A DNA stretch of 64,000 bases from Nitrospinae bacterium bin107 (GTDB lineage Bacteria; UBA8248): NCBI GenBank assembly GCA_002238965.1, contig MPNJ01000005.1, positions 124,001 to 188,000 of the forward strand, written 5' to 3'. This document shows positions 24,783 to 33,211 of the stretch, one piece after another (within the stretch, counting starts at the first letter, position 1; each line of letters starts with the position of its first letter). Below the pieces are notes generated by a model, which searched no databases, had not been told where the DNA came from, and saw only the letters and a list, made by a program, of their open reading frames with translations. The translations under genes were made by a program, and so were the position numbers.

Positions 24783-26141
24783 TCATGCCTTCTTGAAGCG
24801 CCTGCCGTACATCGTGCGCCCGTAGAAGTTGAACCACTTCCTGGCTTCCGGATCGCGGAACGGATAGTCCGCTCCCATCTGTCTCGCCGCGGCGAGCCCG
24901 GTCACGAAGCAGGTCTCCTGGCTGTTGATGAGCGTGTGGGCGCCGCAGTGCCAGGTCCGCCGTCTCCCCTGAACGAAGCGGAACATGGGCATGAGAAGAG
25001 CCACGTGGCGCACGTCGTGCACGATGTGCTGGAACCACCACTTCATGACGATCTTCGCCTCATCAATTTGGCTGACGGGGTTGTACGTCACCAGGCACGG
25101 CTTGTCCGATCGCTTCGCCCAGGGCTGCTGGTTGTGCATGATATAGGTGATCTCGTAGTTGTCGGGCCGCGCGCCGTACTGTTCAATGTGGTTGCTGCGG
25201 GTTTTGAGCGCCTGGACGTCGCTCTCGGGCAGCACCGAGGCGTCCGAATGCACGATCGTGTGGTTGTGCAGTTCGCTCTCATAGCGAATCGAGGAGAGAA
25301 GCCAGCTCTCGAAGCGGGTCGGCGCATCCAGCATCATCAGCGTCTGGTTCGCGTTGCACGCGAAGACCACATCATCGAACGTCTCCGCGTTTCCCGCTTC
25401 ATCCTCCACGACGACTTCGGATGAACCTCTATACACCTTCCGGACCGGGCGGTTCAGGTATATCTTCTCGGGAAAGCATGCCGAGAGTTCCTCGTAGATG
25501 CGCCGCGTGCCGCGCTCCCAGGTCTGCATCGGCGTGGCGGATTCTATGTCGAAAAACTCCAGGTACCGCGAGAACAGGGAGGCGGGCATATCGAACACGT
25601 TTGTCGCCATCAGGAAGTTCACGAACATGGGCTTTAATATCTTGTACCTGAAATCGCCCGAAAATTTGCCCAGGTTCAAGACCGCGCCCATGCTCACGTA
25701 GTTGAACGGGTTGAGAGCCGCCAGCAGCCTGGAGCGCGAGCGGCTGAGCCCGCCGAACCATTTCAGGCGTCTCAAGAGTTTCTGGAATTTTTCGATTTCG
25801 GGCTGCAATTCCCTTCTGATATCCGAGTCGAAATCGTGGGCGTAGACGCCGCCCCGGTATTTCACGCTGTAACTGAACCGGGTGTCGAGCAGTTCGATCC
25901 CGTACTGATGCATCAGCAGGAGGATGTGGTGGTACACCGAGGGGATACAGGCGGTGACGGAGATATCGAAGGGGATCGAGGTGCCGTCGTCCTGCGGCAT
26001 GTCGGCGGTGACGGCGTTGCCGCCCACCTGGGTCTGCGCTTCATAAAGCCTGAAATCGAACTTGTCGGGATGCCTGTTCAGCGCCCAGGCCGCTCCCAGT
26101 CCCGAGACTCCCGCACCGATGATGGCGACTCTTCTCGACAT
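24783..26141 (-). CDS. FAD/NAD(P)-binding protein of the COG2907 amine oxidase-like family
   Basis: A 452-residue flavoprotein from ATG 26141, which places the dinucleotide-binding RRVAIIGAGVSGLGAAWAL at the N-terminus. The longer frame to 26309 is not protein-like. VGGNAVTADMP is the second FAD contact. The family is COG2907, predicted NAD/FAD-dependent oxidoreductases distantly related to phytoene desaturase and often encoded near cyclopropane-fatty-acid synthase-like methyltransferases. The YNPVSQIDEAKIVMKWWFQHIVHDV and WHCGAHTLINSQETCFVTGLAAA segments are characteristic. It probably acts on an unsaturated lipid. It stands alone on its strand, next to the LolA-like/barrel unit. Confidence 0.82.
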   Translation of the reverse strand: MSRRVAIIGAGVSGLGAAWALNRHPDKFDFRLYEAQTQVGGNAVTADMPQDDGTSIPFDISVTACIPSVYHHILLLMHQYGIELLDTRFSYSVKYRGGVYAHDFDSDIRRELQPEIEKFQKLLRRLKWFGGLSRSRSRLLAALNPFNYVSMGAVLNLGKFSGDFRYKILKPMFVNFLMATNVFDMPASLFSRYLEFFDIESATPMQTWERGTRRIYEELSACFPEKIYLNRPVRKVYRGSSEVVVEDEAGNAETFDDVVFACNANQTLMMLDAPTRFESWLLSSIRYESELHNHTIVHSDASVLPESDVQALKTRSNHIEQYGARPDNYEITYIMHNQQPWAKRSDKPCLVTYNPVSQIDEAKIVMKWWFQHIVHDVRHVALLMPMFRFVQGRRRTWHCGAHTLINSQETCFVTGLAAARQMGADYPFRDPEARKWFNFYGRTMYGRRFKKA

Positions 26142-26339
26142 GGCCCCCGCTCGATGGCTTCGGGTGAACGATGCGTCAAAGGATAAACGCGATTGCGTGA
26201 TGAGGGAAGTGGGGGGTGAATTCCGACTGAAGAAGGAGGAATTCCCGCAATTGAGGAAGTGGCTGTGAAAAGTCCTTACGGATCGGGCCAAACCATTCTC
26301 CCCTTGCAAAGCCCTCCAACAACCACTCCCCCCTTGAGG

Positions 26340-26365
26340 GTCGGCTTCCCGAGGGGAAAGCCGAC
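26340..26365. repeat. GTCGGCTT / AAGCCGAC hairpin in intergenic DNA
   Basis: An inverted repeat with eight-base outer arms lies in the roughly 365-base gap between the COG2907 gene and the ankyrin gene. The gap also holds CCCCCTTGAGGG. There is no gene in the gap. It may act as a terminator-like or repeat element. Confidence 0.5.
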
Positions 26366-26507
26366 GAAGAGGCCGAGCGGTTTATGCGAAGGCCGATTCG
26401 GTGGGGGGTGAATCGCGTTTTATCGTCACTCCGAGTTATACCCCCCACACCGGTTCGAGGCCGCAGATGGCCAGCGCTTCGACCTCTGCATCCGGAGCAA
26501 GGGGAGT

Positions 26508-27386
26508 TTACTTCTTCCGTTTGAAGAGGGAGACGCTCTCCTTGAGCGCCTCGTTCCGTCTCGCGTAATCAAGCGGCGTACGGCCCGATTTATCCTTCAG
26601 ACTTTTATCGGCGCCCGCCCGTATGAGCGCGCGGACGACTGCGGGGCTTTTGCCGAACCACGCCGCGAGGTGGAGCGGCGTCCACCCCCCGCGCGTATCG
26701 CGCACGTTCATACTCGCCGCCACCTTCACGAGCGCGCCCACGACGGCGGGAGAGTTGCCCTGCGCGGCCAGATGAAGCGGCGTGCGTCCGTAGTTGTCCA
26801 GCGCGTTCACCTTCCCTCCCGCTTTCACGAGAGCGGTCAATGTGGCGGACGATTCTCCCTGCGCGGCTAGATGGAGCGGCGTGCGTCCGACCCCCGTCTG
26901 CGCGTTCACTTTGGCGCCCCCCTTCGCGAGCGCGCGGACGACGGCGGGCGTTTTACCGAAGGCCGCCGCGAGATGGAGCGGCGTCCACCCGCGTTGCTCT
27001 CTCGTCTCGGTTTGGGCCCCGGCGGCGATGAGCGCGGCTACGATCGCGGGCTTCTTGTTGAAGTTCACCGCCAGGTGCAGCGGCGTCATCCTGTTCGCAT
27101 CGCGTGCGTTCGGCTGAGCGCCCGCTTCCGCCAGGGTTTTCACCAGGGCGGGTGTCTTCCCGAACCCTGCCGCGCGGTGTATTGGGGTAAGTCCGGCCGC
27201 GTCGCGCGCGTTCGCGTCTTTCGTCTTAAGGCAACGGGCGACGTCCGCCGCGTCGGCGCGGATGAAGAAAGCGAGCGTGTTCCAGTACTCGCACGAAACG
27301 GACGCCGCGTCCGAGTATGCCGGAATAATGCCTGTGGCGAGCGCGAGCGCAAGCGCCGCCCGGCGCGCCTTGATACGAAGAGTCAT
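26508..27386 (-). CDS. Exported ankyrin-repeat protein
   Basis: A 292-residue protein from ATG 27386, which has GGAGGAGG upstream. A longer open frame to 27800 runs through repeat DNA and is not used. A signal peptide (ALALALATGIIPAYSDAAS) places it in the periplasm or outside. There follow about seven ankyrin repeats of 32-34 residues, with TPLHLAA cores (GLTPIHRAA, RMTPLHLAV, GWTPLHLAA, GRTPLHLAA twice, GWTPLHLAA, GRTPLDYA). Repeats three and six carry the extra GGW/RGW insertion. The domain binds another protein. The partner is unknown. Confidence 0.88.
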   Translation of the reverse strand: MTLRIKARRAALALALATGIIPAYSDAASVSCEYWNTLAFFIRADAADVARCLKTKDANARDAAGLTPIHRAAGFGKTPALVKTLAEAGAQPNARDANRMTPLHLAVNFNKKPAIVAALIAAGAQTETREQRGWTPLHLAAAFGKTPAVVRALAKGGAKVNAQTGVGRTPLHLAAQGESSATLTALVKAGGKVNALDNYGRTPLHLAAQGNSPAVVGALVKVAASMNVRDTRGGWTPLHLAAWFGKSPAVVRALIRAGADKSLKDKSGRTPLDYARRNEALKESVSLFKRKK

Positions 27387-27643
27387 TCCCGTTTTTCCTC
27401 CTCCGGGAATGGTCGATTGTCTGGTTTCGTGGTATTTGATCTCGCCGCCCGATACTACCATTATTCCCGCGCATGTGGAATCGGAGCCGGAGTCGTTCGG
27501 GACGAAAGGAGCAGGTTTCGATCGCGAACCCATATCCCCCTTTGTCAGGGCTGTTGAAGAAGTCCTCGTCGGGTGGATTTGTCCACCGCCGTCATTCCGG
27601 TTTTCGCCGGAATGACGAACAAAACCGTACTGCCTTTTGTAGC

Positions 27644-27712
27644 GGACAGGCCTCCGTGCCTGTCCTGCCCTCCGTGGTTGTCCTTCGTCAGGACAGGCAC
27701 GGAGGCCTGTCC
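27644..27712. repeat. Perfect 24-base inverted repeat of the GGACAGGC family
   Basis: The arms 27644-27667 and 27689-27712 are exact reverse complements (GGACAGGCCTCCGTGCCTG at the left). Each arm is itself partly palindromic, so cruciform or four-way structures are possible. It lies in the 600-base gap between the ankyrin and DUF169 genes. The same gap has a TTCGCCGGAATGACG-type stretch and CCCCCTTTGTCAGGG at 27535. Confidence 0.85.
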
Positions 27713-27810
27713 CTACGGTGCGCAATTCGCTGATCGGGATTCTTTCCCTGCTCGGGGGGACCTTTTCAACAGTCCCGAGGAAGGAGGGTTTGCTGCCCAA
27801 AGAAAGAGGG

Positions 27811-27903
27811 TTCGCGGAGCCTTTATTCCTCCTCCAGCATGTCTTTATACTTCTCGTAGGAAGGCGGAAAGCCGCCCGAATAGTTGAGCCAGTTCGTCAC
27901 GGG
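27811..27903. repeat. Echo of the DUF169 gene 3' end
   Basis: Bases 27811-27903 match 27979-28072, the last 25 or so codons plus stop and downstream bases of the DUF169 gene, with only a few mismatches (for instance CATGTCTTTATACTT for CATGTCCTTGTACTT). The copy is in the same orientation, about 168 bases away. No gene can be made from it. Confidence 0.88.
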
Positions 27904-27988
27904 TCGAAGCCGACCGATGAGGGAGGGTTCGACGCCGCCCCCGCCTCGTGTGCCTAACCCGACTGGATAAAGAAGCGTTTGCGAGGCC

Positions 27989-28768
27989 TTAAACCTCTTC
28001 CTCCAGCATGTCCTTGTACTTCTCGTAGGAAGGCGGAAAGCCGCCCGAATAGTTGAGCCAGTTCGTCACGGGATAGCGCGCCGCACCCGCCTTGTGCGTG
28101 GCCTCGAGGCCCTCGATGATCTCCCCGATCACCGAGAAGGGAAACGAAAACGCCACCTCGTGATCCTGCACCTGCCCGAAGATTCGATCTCCCGTGCAGG
28201 GCACGACCATCTGGGGTTCTCCCGTCGTGTGCGGCGCGATGGCCAGGTCCGCGCAGTCGATTCTGCCGCGAAAAGCGCTGTCGAGCGTACCGCCCCGCTT
28301 CCAGAGCCACGCCTGTCCCAGCCGCATGATCTGCGCCCCGTTCCCGTAGATGACGATCGAATCGGGTGCGAACGCCGCGCGGTGGAGCGGCGCCACGAGC
28401 ACGCCCACGTATTTTCCCTCGGGAAGCCGCGGCACGCTTTCTTCGCTCAGTCGGCCGGCATCGATGTTCTCCGTATACAGGTCGATGCACAGGTTGCCCT
28501 CGGTGTAGTGCGGCAGTCGCTTTTCGAGGCCGAGCGCCATCGCGCCCAGCACGCAGCTGCTGTCCTCGCGGCCGAGCGCGAGCGCCCATCCGTAGCGCCG
28601 CGCCATGGAGACCGCCTGGCAGGTGGTGAACTGATTTCCAAGGTGCTCTTTGGGCCGCTTCGTGCGGGGCGGAACTTCTTCCCATGACACGAGGAACTTC
28701 ACCGCCACGGGAAACGAGGCGAGTCGCAGGTATTGATTCAGTTTCTTCTCATATTCGGAATTGTCCAT
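27989..28768 (-). CDS. DUF169 family protein
   Basis: A 259-residue cytoplasmic protein of the DUF169 (COG2043) family. Characteristic parts are PVAVKFL near the N-terminus, TTCQAVSMARRYGWALALGREDSSCVLGAMALGL with conserved cysteines, APDSIVIYGNGAQIMRL, and FPFSVIGEIIEGLEATHKAGAARYPV. The function of the family is unknown, and the invariant cysteines suggest cofactor or metal binding. It has its own start region with no operon partner. Its 3' end is repeated downstream. Confidence 0.88.
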   Translation of the reverse strand: MDNSEYEKKLNQYLRLASFPVAVKFLVSWEEVPPRTKRPKEHLGNQFTTCQAVSMARRYGWALALGREDSSCVLGAMALGLEKRLPHYTEGNLCIDLYTENIDAGRLSEESVPRLPEGKYVGVLVAPLHRAAFAPDSIVIYGNGAQIMRLGQAWLWKRGGTLDSAFRGRIDCADLAIAPHTTGEPQMVVPCTGDRIFGQVQDHEVAFSFPFSVIGEIIEGLEATHKAGAARYPVTNWLNYSGGFPPSYEKYKDMLEEEV

Positions 28769-29212
28769 CGGGTTCTCCGTTCGCGCCGCATGGGTCTTCG
28801 CATGACCACCGGTATGTATCGCGTATGGGAAACTATACCATTAACGCGCGAGGCGATCACGGAGTAAAAAACGCGCGCGGAGGAGATGAACCCCCCGCAC
28901 GGCGCAGCCGAGAAAAGGCTTGAAGGCGGGAAGCGAATATGATAAATCAGAGTGGATTTCATGATTTTATATTGCGGCAGGAACTCCCGCGTGAAATGCA
29001 TGCGCGAGAGATTTCACGCACCATGATCTTGAGAGTCGGAGAACACCGGGAAGTCGGGAACACAGGAGAAAGGAGGTAAAATTCGGGAAAGGTTGTAGTA
29101 GGCAGTGAAAGATTCAGTTTTATTATGCAGTTGCTGCGCCATGACCAGGGGAATGATAAAGGCTTTGACTCTATGGTCAAAATGATGTTAAGTTGATTGT
29201 CTAGCATCAAGG

Positions 29213-29399
29213 GAGGCCTTCTCATGGAGGCCTTGTCACGACGATAAGGAGGACTCACTGAATGCTGTTCTGCGCCGAATTTTGTTCTGCACCAAAACAC
29301 CCACCAACAACTTGTATGTTTTCGGATGGCTTTTCTGTTCGCATGGCTATTGGGGCCAAGGTGGATTCTGACTGTATGAGCAGAAGGATGGCAATTTGA
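29213..29399 (+). pseudogene. Decayed copy of the lipoprotein gene leader and 5' end
   Basis: Bases 29213 to about 29346 match 29446 to about 29570: the GAGGCCTTCTCATGGAGGCC hairpin, the AGGAGGACTCACT ribosome-binding site, the start (ATG at 29262 here) and the ACACCCACCAACAACTTGTATGT coding bases. Indels shift the frame, so it yields only a 45-codon frame to 29399. The rest of the 28769-29212 gap shows no gene. Confidence 0.8.
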
Positions 29400-29494
29400 T
29401 TCTCTAGTTTTACACGGGAGGCCTTCTTTCAGGAGGCCTCATACGGGGGCCTTCTCATGGAGGCCTTATCACGACGATGAGGAGGACTCACTCA

Positions 29495-31084
29495 ATGTTG
29501 TTCTGCGTAAAAACACCCATCAACAAGTTGTATGTATTCGGAATGGCGCTCCTGCTCGCGGTGACGCTGGCGGGCTGCGGCGGTGGCGGCAGCACGGCTA
29601 CGACGCCGACGGACCCCCCGGTGACGCCGCCTACCCCGCAGGAAGAGTGCGAGTCGGCGGGCGGTCGGTGGAATGCGGACATGACGTGCACGTCGGCCGC
29701 AGATCTCGAGGCGGAACGCATGGCGATGGTAGCCGCGGCGACGAAAGCGGCCGGTACGAAAGCAATGGCCATTGCGGCAGAAGCCGGTGAGACGGGGACG
29801 AACGACGGCGGCCTCGGCGGCTCTACGTTTGATGCCGACGGCAATGTGAATGGCGTGGTTGGTACTTATTCGATGGCCATCAGCCACGACGGCACGAGCG
29901 CGAAAGTCACGATAACCGACACTGCGAATCCAGCCGGCGCCGACCCGCCGAAACCACAATTCACGCAGGCCATGGACCTGGGCGGCGGAACCACCATGCA
30001 CGTGCGCGCGATGGCGCCGGATGATGACGGCAACGTGGAGGAAGAAGTCGTGGTCGTCACCACGGACATCGACCCGCCCGTGCCGACGCCGTTCGCGAAG
30101 GTAGACGGGCAGGCGCTGAACGCCAGCAGGATGCTTGGCGGAGCTGCAACTGACGACAATCCTGCGGATAGTCTCGATCTCAGCGTCAACGCCTTGGATG
30201 CTACTACTTCAGCCGATAAAGTTATTCTCGACCGGGTCATGTCGCCTGCGTTTGTCGGCAGCGGTAGTTCGACTAACTTGTCGTTCGATGGCGCAGCTGA
30301 AACCACGTATGACCCTGACGAGGCTTACACGACCCCTGGCACCTTCAACGGCGCGATGGGTAGGTACACGTGCGTTGGCGTTAGCGGCTCCGCCTGTACG
30401 GTCGCGATCGGCGAGATGGGCAATATTACCGCCATGAGCGATAACTGGATATTTACTCCCGACCCGGGCGCTATGTCCGACGTGCCGAGTTCCGACTTCC
30501 TGAACTACGGCTTCTGGCTGAAGAAGACGACGGCCGCTGACGGCGTGGTCACCTACAACGAGGTCGAGACCTTCGCGGGATCCTCGGTTGCCGCGAGCGG
30601 CGCCACTACCAGTGTTCTGGGACAAGCGACATACACCGGCGGCGCGACCGGCGTGTACGTGAAAAACGTGTACAACCCCGACCGCACGCTTGATATGGCC
30701 ACCTCCGGCCACTTCACGGCGGACGTCAGCCTGTTGGCGACCTTCGGACAGGCGCCGGTTTCCGATACCGACAGCACGGGCACGATCGCGCCCAACTTGC
30801 TCAACACCATAAGCGGCACCATCGACAACTTCACCTTGTCTGGCGGTGAGGCGAACATGTGGAGCGTGGCTGTGCAGGGACCTATTGATAGCGGTGCTGG
30901 AACCGCGTCCGGTACGGCCAAGGGTGGAGATGGTGACGGTTCGTTCAGCGCCACCTTCCACGGGAGCGTGGCGGCTGTTGACGGCGTCGTTCCCCAGCCC
31001 GGTTCCGTGGTCGGAGAGTTCAACGCCGGGTTCACGGACGGCTTCGTGGCCGGTGCGTTTGGCGCGCGGAAGATGATGGAGTAG
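29495..31084 (+). CDS. Surface lipoprotein with TbpB-like C-terminal barrel (probable Slam substrate)
   Basis: A 529-residue lipoprotein from ATG 29495. GAGGAGG lies nine bases upstream, and the ATG at 29477 lies inside that site region. The lipobox is LAGC with C28 as the lipidated cysteine, followed by a glycine linker and a proline/threonine-rich stretch. The C-terminal part (AKGGDGDGSFSATFHGSV, SVVGEFNAGFTDGFVAGAFGARK) has the small-barrel pattern of transferrin-binding protein B-like domains handled by Slam translocators. A Slam gene follows at 31503 after a terminator. It is likely displayed on the cell surface. The ligand is unknown. Confidence 0.8.
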   Translation: MLFCVKTPINKLYVFGMALLLAVTLAGCGGGGSTATTPTDPPVTPPTPQEECESAGGRWNADMTCTSAADLEAERMAMVAAATKAAGTKAMAIAAEAGETGTNDGGLGGSTFDADGNVNGVVGTYSMAISHDGTSAKVTITDTANPAGADPPKPQFTQAMDLGGGTTMHVRAMAPDDDGNVEEEVVVVTTDIDPPVPTPFAKVDGQALNASRMLGGAATDDNPADSLDLSVNALDATTSADKVILDRVMSPAFVGSGSSTNLSFDGAAETTYDPDEAYTTPGTFNGAMGRYTCVGVSGSACTVAIGEMGNITAMSDNWIFTPDPGAMSDVPSSDFLNYGFWLKKTTAADGVVTYNEVETFAGSSVAASGATTSVLGQATYTGGATGVYVKNVYNPDRTLDMATSGHFTADVSLLATFGQAPVSDTDSTGTIAPNLLNTISGTIDNFTLSGGEANMWSVAVQGPIDSGAGTASGTAKGGDGDGSFSATFHGSVAAVDGVVPQPGSVVGEFNAGFTDGFVAGAFGARKMME

Positions 31085-31151
31085 CGTCGGCAAAGCGCAA
31101 GTGAGTTGGTACACGCCCCCGCCTTCGGGGGCGGAGCATACGCAGACGAGG

Positions 31152-31181
31152 GAGGGCGGCCGTTTGGCCGCCCTCTTTTTT
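31152..31181 (+). terminator. Intrinsic terminator after the surface lipoprotein gene
   Basis: A ten-base perfect stem GAGGGCGGCC / GGCCGCCCTC with a GTTT loop is followed by six T residues, 68 bases after the lipoprotein stop. Confidence 0.92.
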
Positions 31182-31280
31182 CGCTCTGCTCCGGACCCCT
31201 GAACCTCCGGAGCGAGAGAGGCGAGTGTGGAAGCTGATTTCGGACGCGAACCTCCCTTATGAAAAAGTCTTTTTATTCCA

Positions 31281-31325
31281 CCCCCTGCAGGGGGCATGAC
31301 CATTACCCCCCTGACAAGGGGGACA
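31281..31325. repeat. Palindromic CCCCCTGCAGGGGG and CCCCCTGACAAGGGGG tracts
   Basis: Two short C/G palindromes in the gap between lipoprotein and Slam genes. They are related to the arms of the element at 15047-15214. Confidence 0.55.
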
Positions 31326-31502
31326 AAGGGGTTGCTTTACAGCGCGAGGGCGGGGGAGTTGATTTTAGGGGGCCGATGTAGCAGACTTCGGCATCGTCCG
31401 TTCGGATGGGGCTCCTCCTCGCCCGGGCGGCGCAAATGCGAAATTCGCCGCTAAAGGAGAAAACGGACGAGGAGCGGACGCGCTCGTCTCACGCCGCAAA
31501 TC

Positions 31503-32885
31503 ATGAAAAAATCCATCTTGTTCATCATCTGCATCACACTCGCCGCGCTCTCGCATTTCACGGCGGGGGACGCCATTGCTGCGCCCTCGCAGTCTCATCT
31601 CTCCAAGGACCCGAATGTCCAGGCCGCGCGCGGACTTATCAAACAACGCCGCTACTTCGAGGCGCTTAAACTTCTGCGCCCCATCGCAAGGGAGTCGAAG
31701 GACCGCGCCGACAGGACGGACGTGCTTTTCCTCACGGGGCTTTCGTCTATCGAGGCTTCCAGGCGCCTGCCCCCGGACAGGGAGAAGGAGAAGATCGCCC
31801 TTCTCGATGATGCTATCGTCATTCTCCGGGTTATTCTCATCGAGAAACCCGGTCTCGTGCGCGTGCGGCTCGAACTCGCGCGGGCGTTCTTCTATAAGAG
31901 TGAGGACGACCTCTCGCGCGGGCACTTCGAGCGCGTCCTCGCCGGAAAGCCCCCCAAGGCGATGGTCGCCAACATTAACCGCTTCCTGCGAATCATGCGC
32001 GCGCGCAGACGCTGGAGCGCGCATTTCGGATTTTCCATCGCGCCGGACACGAATATCGGCGCTGTGTCGGATTCGGAAATCATCTACATCTACGATCTGC
32101 CCTTTCGCCGGAATAATTTCCAGGGTTCAAGCTCGGGACTCGGCTTCGTCTTCTGGGGCGGTGCAGAATACCAGCATCCCATGAGCAAGCGTTTGCGTCT
32201 GCGCCTGGGCGCGGATATCTCCCGCAGGGAATACGAACAGAGCCTCTACGATCAGATGACGGTCTCCCTCCATGCCGGACCGCGCTGGTGGATCACGCCC
32301 AGAACCGAGATGAGCCTGCTCGCCAGCGCGCGCCAGCGCCGGAGCGGCGGCCTCGTCCACAGCCACGAGATTGGCACGCGACTCGAACTCGAACACCGCC
32401 TTACGCCACGCATCCGCCTGAGCGGGCGCGCCTCCATACACGAGCGCGACTACGAGCGCGACAAGCATTTCGACGGTTCGCAGCTGGATCTCGCGCTGGT
32501 GGCCTCGTGGGTGCTTACGCCGACGCTCCAGGTACGCGGCGGGCTCGGTTACGCAGCCGAGAATCCCGAATCGTACACCTGGCGCAACCGCAGCCGGTGG
32601 GGACGCCTGGGCGCCTCCATTGCCCTGCCCTACGGCTTCACCGTAGGGGGGAACGCGGAACTTCGCTCAACGGATTACTCGGGCGAGTGGTTTCCCTTCG
32701 TCCCAGACAATTCATCTCGTGAGGACGATGTCCGCATTTTCAGCGTATCCATTTTCAACCGTGCTTTCACGACTTTCGGCTTCAGCCCCCAGCTCATTGT
32801 GGTGAACGAAGAGCGCGAGTCCAACGCCCAGCTCTACGACTACAAGCGCACCCGCGCCGAGCTCCGCTTCGTGCGGCAGTTCTGA
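31503..32885 (+). CDS. Surface lipoprotein assembly modifier (Slam, DUF560), type XI secretion translocon
   Basis: A 460-residue outer-membrane protein with signal peptide (ending AIAAPS), a periplasmic TPR-like N-terminal domain (GLIKQRRYFEALKLLRPIA, ILRVILIEKPGLVRVRLELARAFFYKSEDDLSRGHFERVL), and a 14-strand type barrel from about residue 180. It ends FNRAFTTFGFSPQLIVVNEERESNAQLYDYKRTRAELRFVRQF, the strongly conserved Slam/DUF560 terminus. Slam moves lipoproteins such as TbpB to the cell surface. The TbpB-like lipoprotein just upstream is its likely client. The intervening terminator implies that the two are transcribed separately. Confidence 0.9.
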   Translation: MKKSILFIICITLAALSHFTAGDAIAAPSQSHLSKDPNVQAARGLIKQRRYFEALKLLRPIARESKDRADRTDVLFLTGLSSIEASRRLPPDREKEKIALLDDAIVILRVILIEKPGLVRVRLELARAFFYKSEDDLSRGHFERVLAGKPPKAMVANINRFLRIMRARRRWSAHFGFSIAPDTNIGAVSDSEIIYIYDLPFRRNNFQGSSSGLGFVFWGGAEYQHPMSKRLRLRLGADISRREYEQSLYDQMTVSLHAGPRWWITPRTEMSLLASARQRRSGGLVHSHEIGTRLELEHRLTPRIRLSGRASIHERDYERDKHFDGSQLDLALVASWVLTPTLQVRGGLGYAAENPESYTWRNRSRWGRLGASIALPYGFTVGGNAELRSTDYSGEWFPFVPDNSSREDDVRIFSVSIFNRAFTTFGFSPQLIVVNEERESNAQLYDYKRTRAELRFVRQF

Positions 32886-33063
32886 TGCGCAAAGCGTCGG
32901 CCGGGAGTTCGCAGTAGAACCCGGGGAGAGGCTTAAATCGCGCAGCCTAGAAGCCGATTTTCCGCCTAGGTCGGGTTTGGTCTGTAGTGGGCCGTTCTTG
33001 TGAACGGCCCACGTTCGCGAACGACCCATATTTGATTCCGGCGAATTCTTCTTCTGCAGTCAC

Positions 33064-33109
33064 GTAGGGACAGGCTCCCGTGCCTGTCCTGGCCCCCGTG
33101 CCTGTCCTG
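33064..33109. repeat. GTAGGGACAGGC tandem hairpin repeat
   Basis: GTAGGGACAGGCTCCCGTGCCTGTCCTG is followed at once by a second copy of CCCCCGTGCCTGTCCTG. It is a member of the dispersed hairpin family and lies in the roughly 325-base gap between Slam and the cache gene, downstream of both converging genes. Confidence 0.75.
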
Positions 33110-33211
33110 ATTGAGGATAATCAGGGAGGACAACCACAGGGTCAGGACAACCCGAAAGGGTTGTCCCTGCAATCCCTCTCGAAAATTTCTCTTTTTATCA
33201 GTCGGCTTGGC

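Noticed and set aside
29213-29494. Possible CRISPR-like repeats (GAGGCCTTCTCATGGAGGCC units)
   Set aside because: Only a few irregularly spaced copies, no uniform spacers, and the copies are explained by duplication of the lipoprotein leader.
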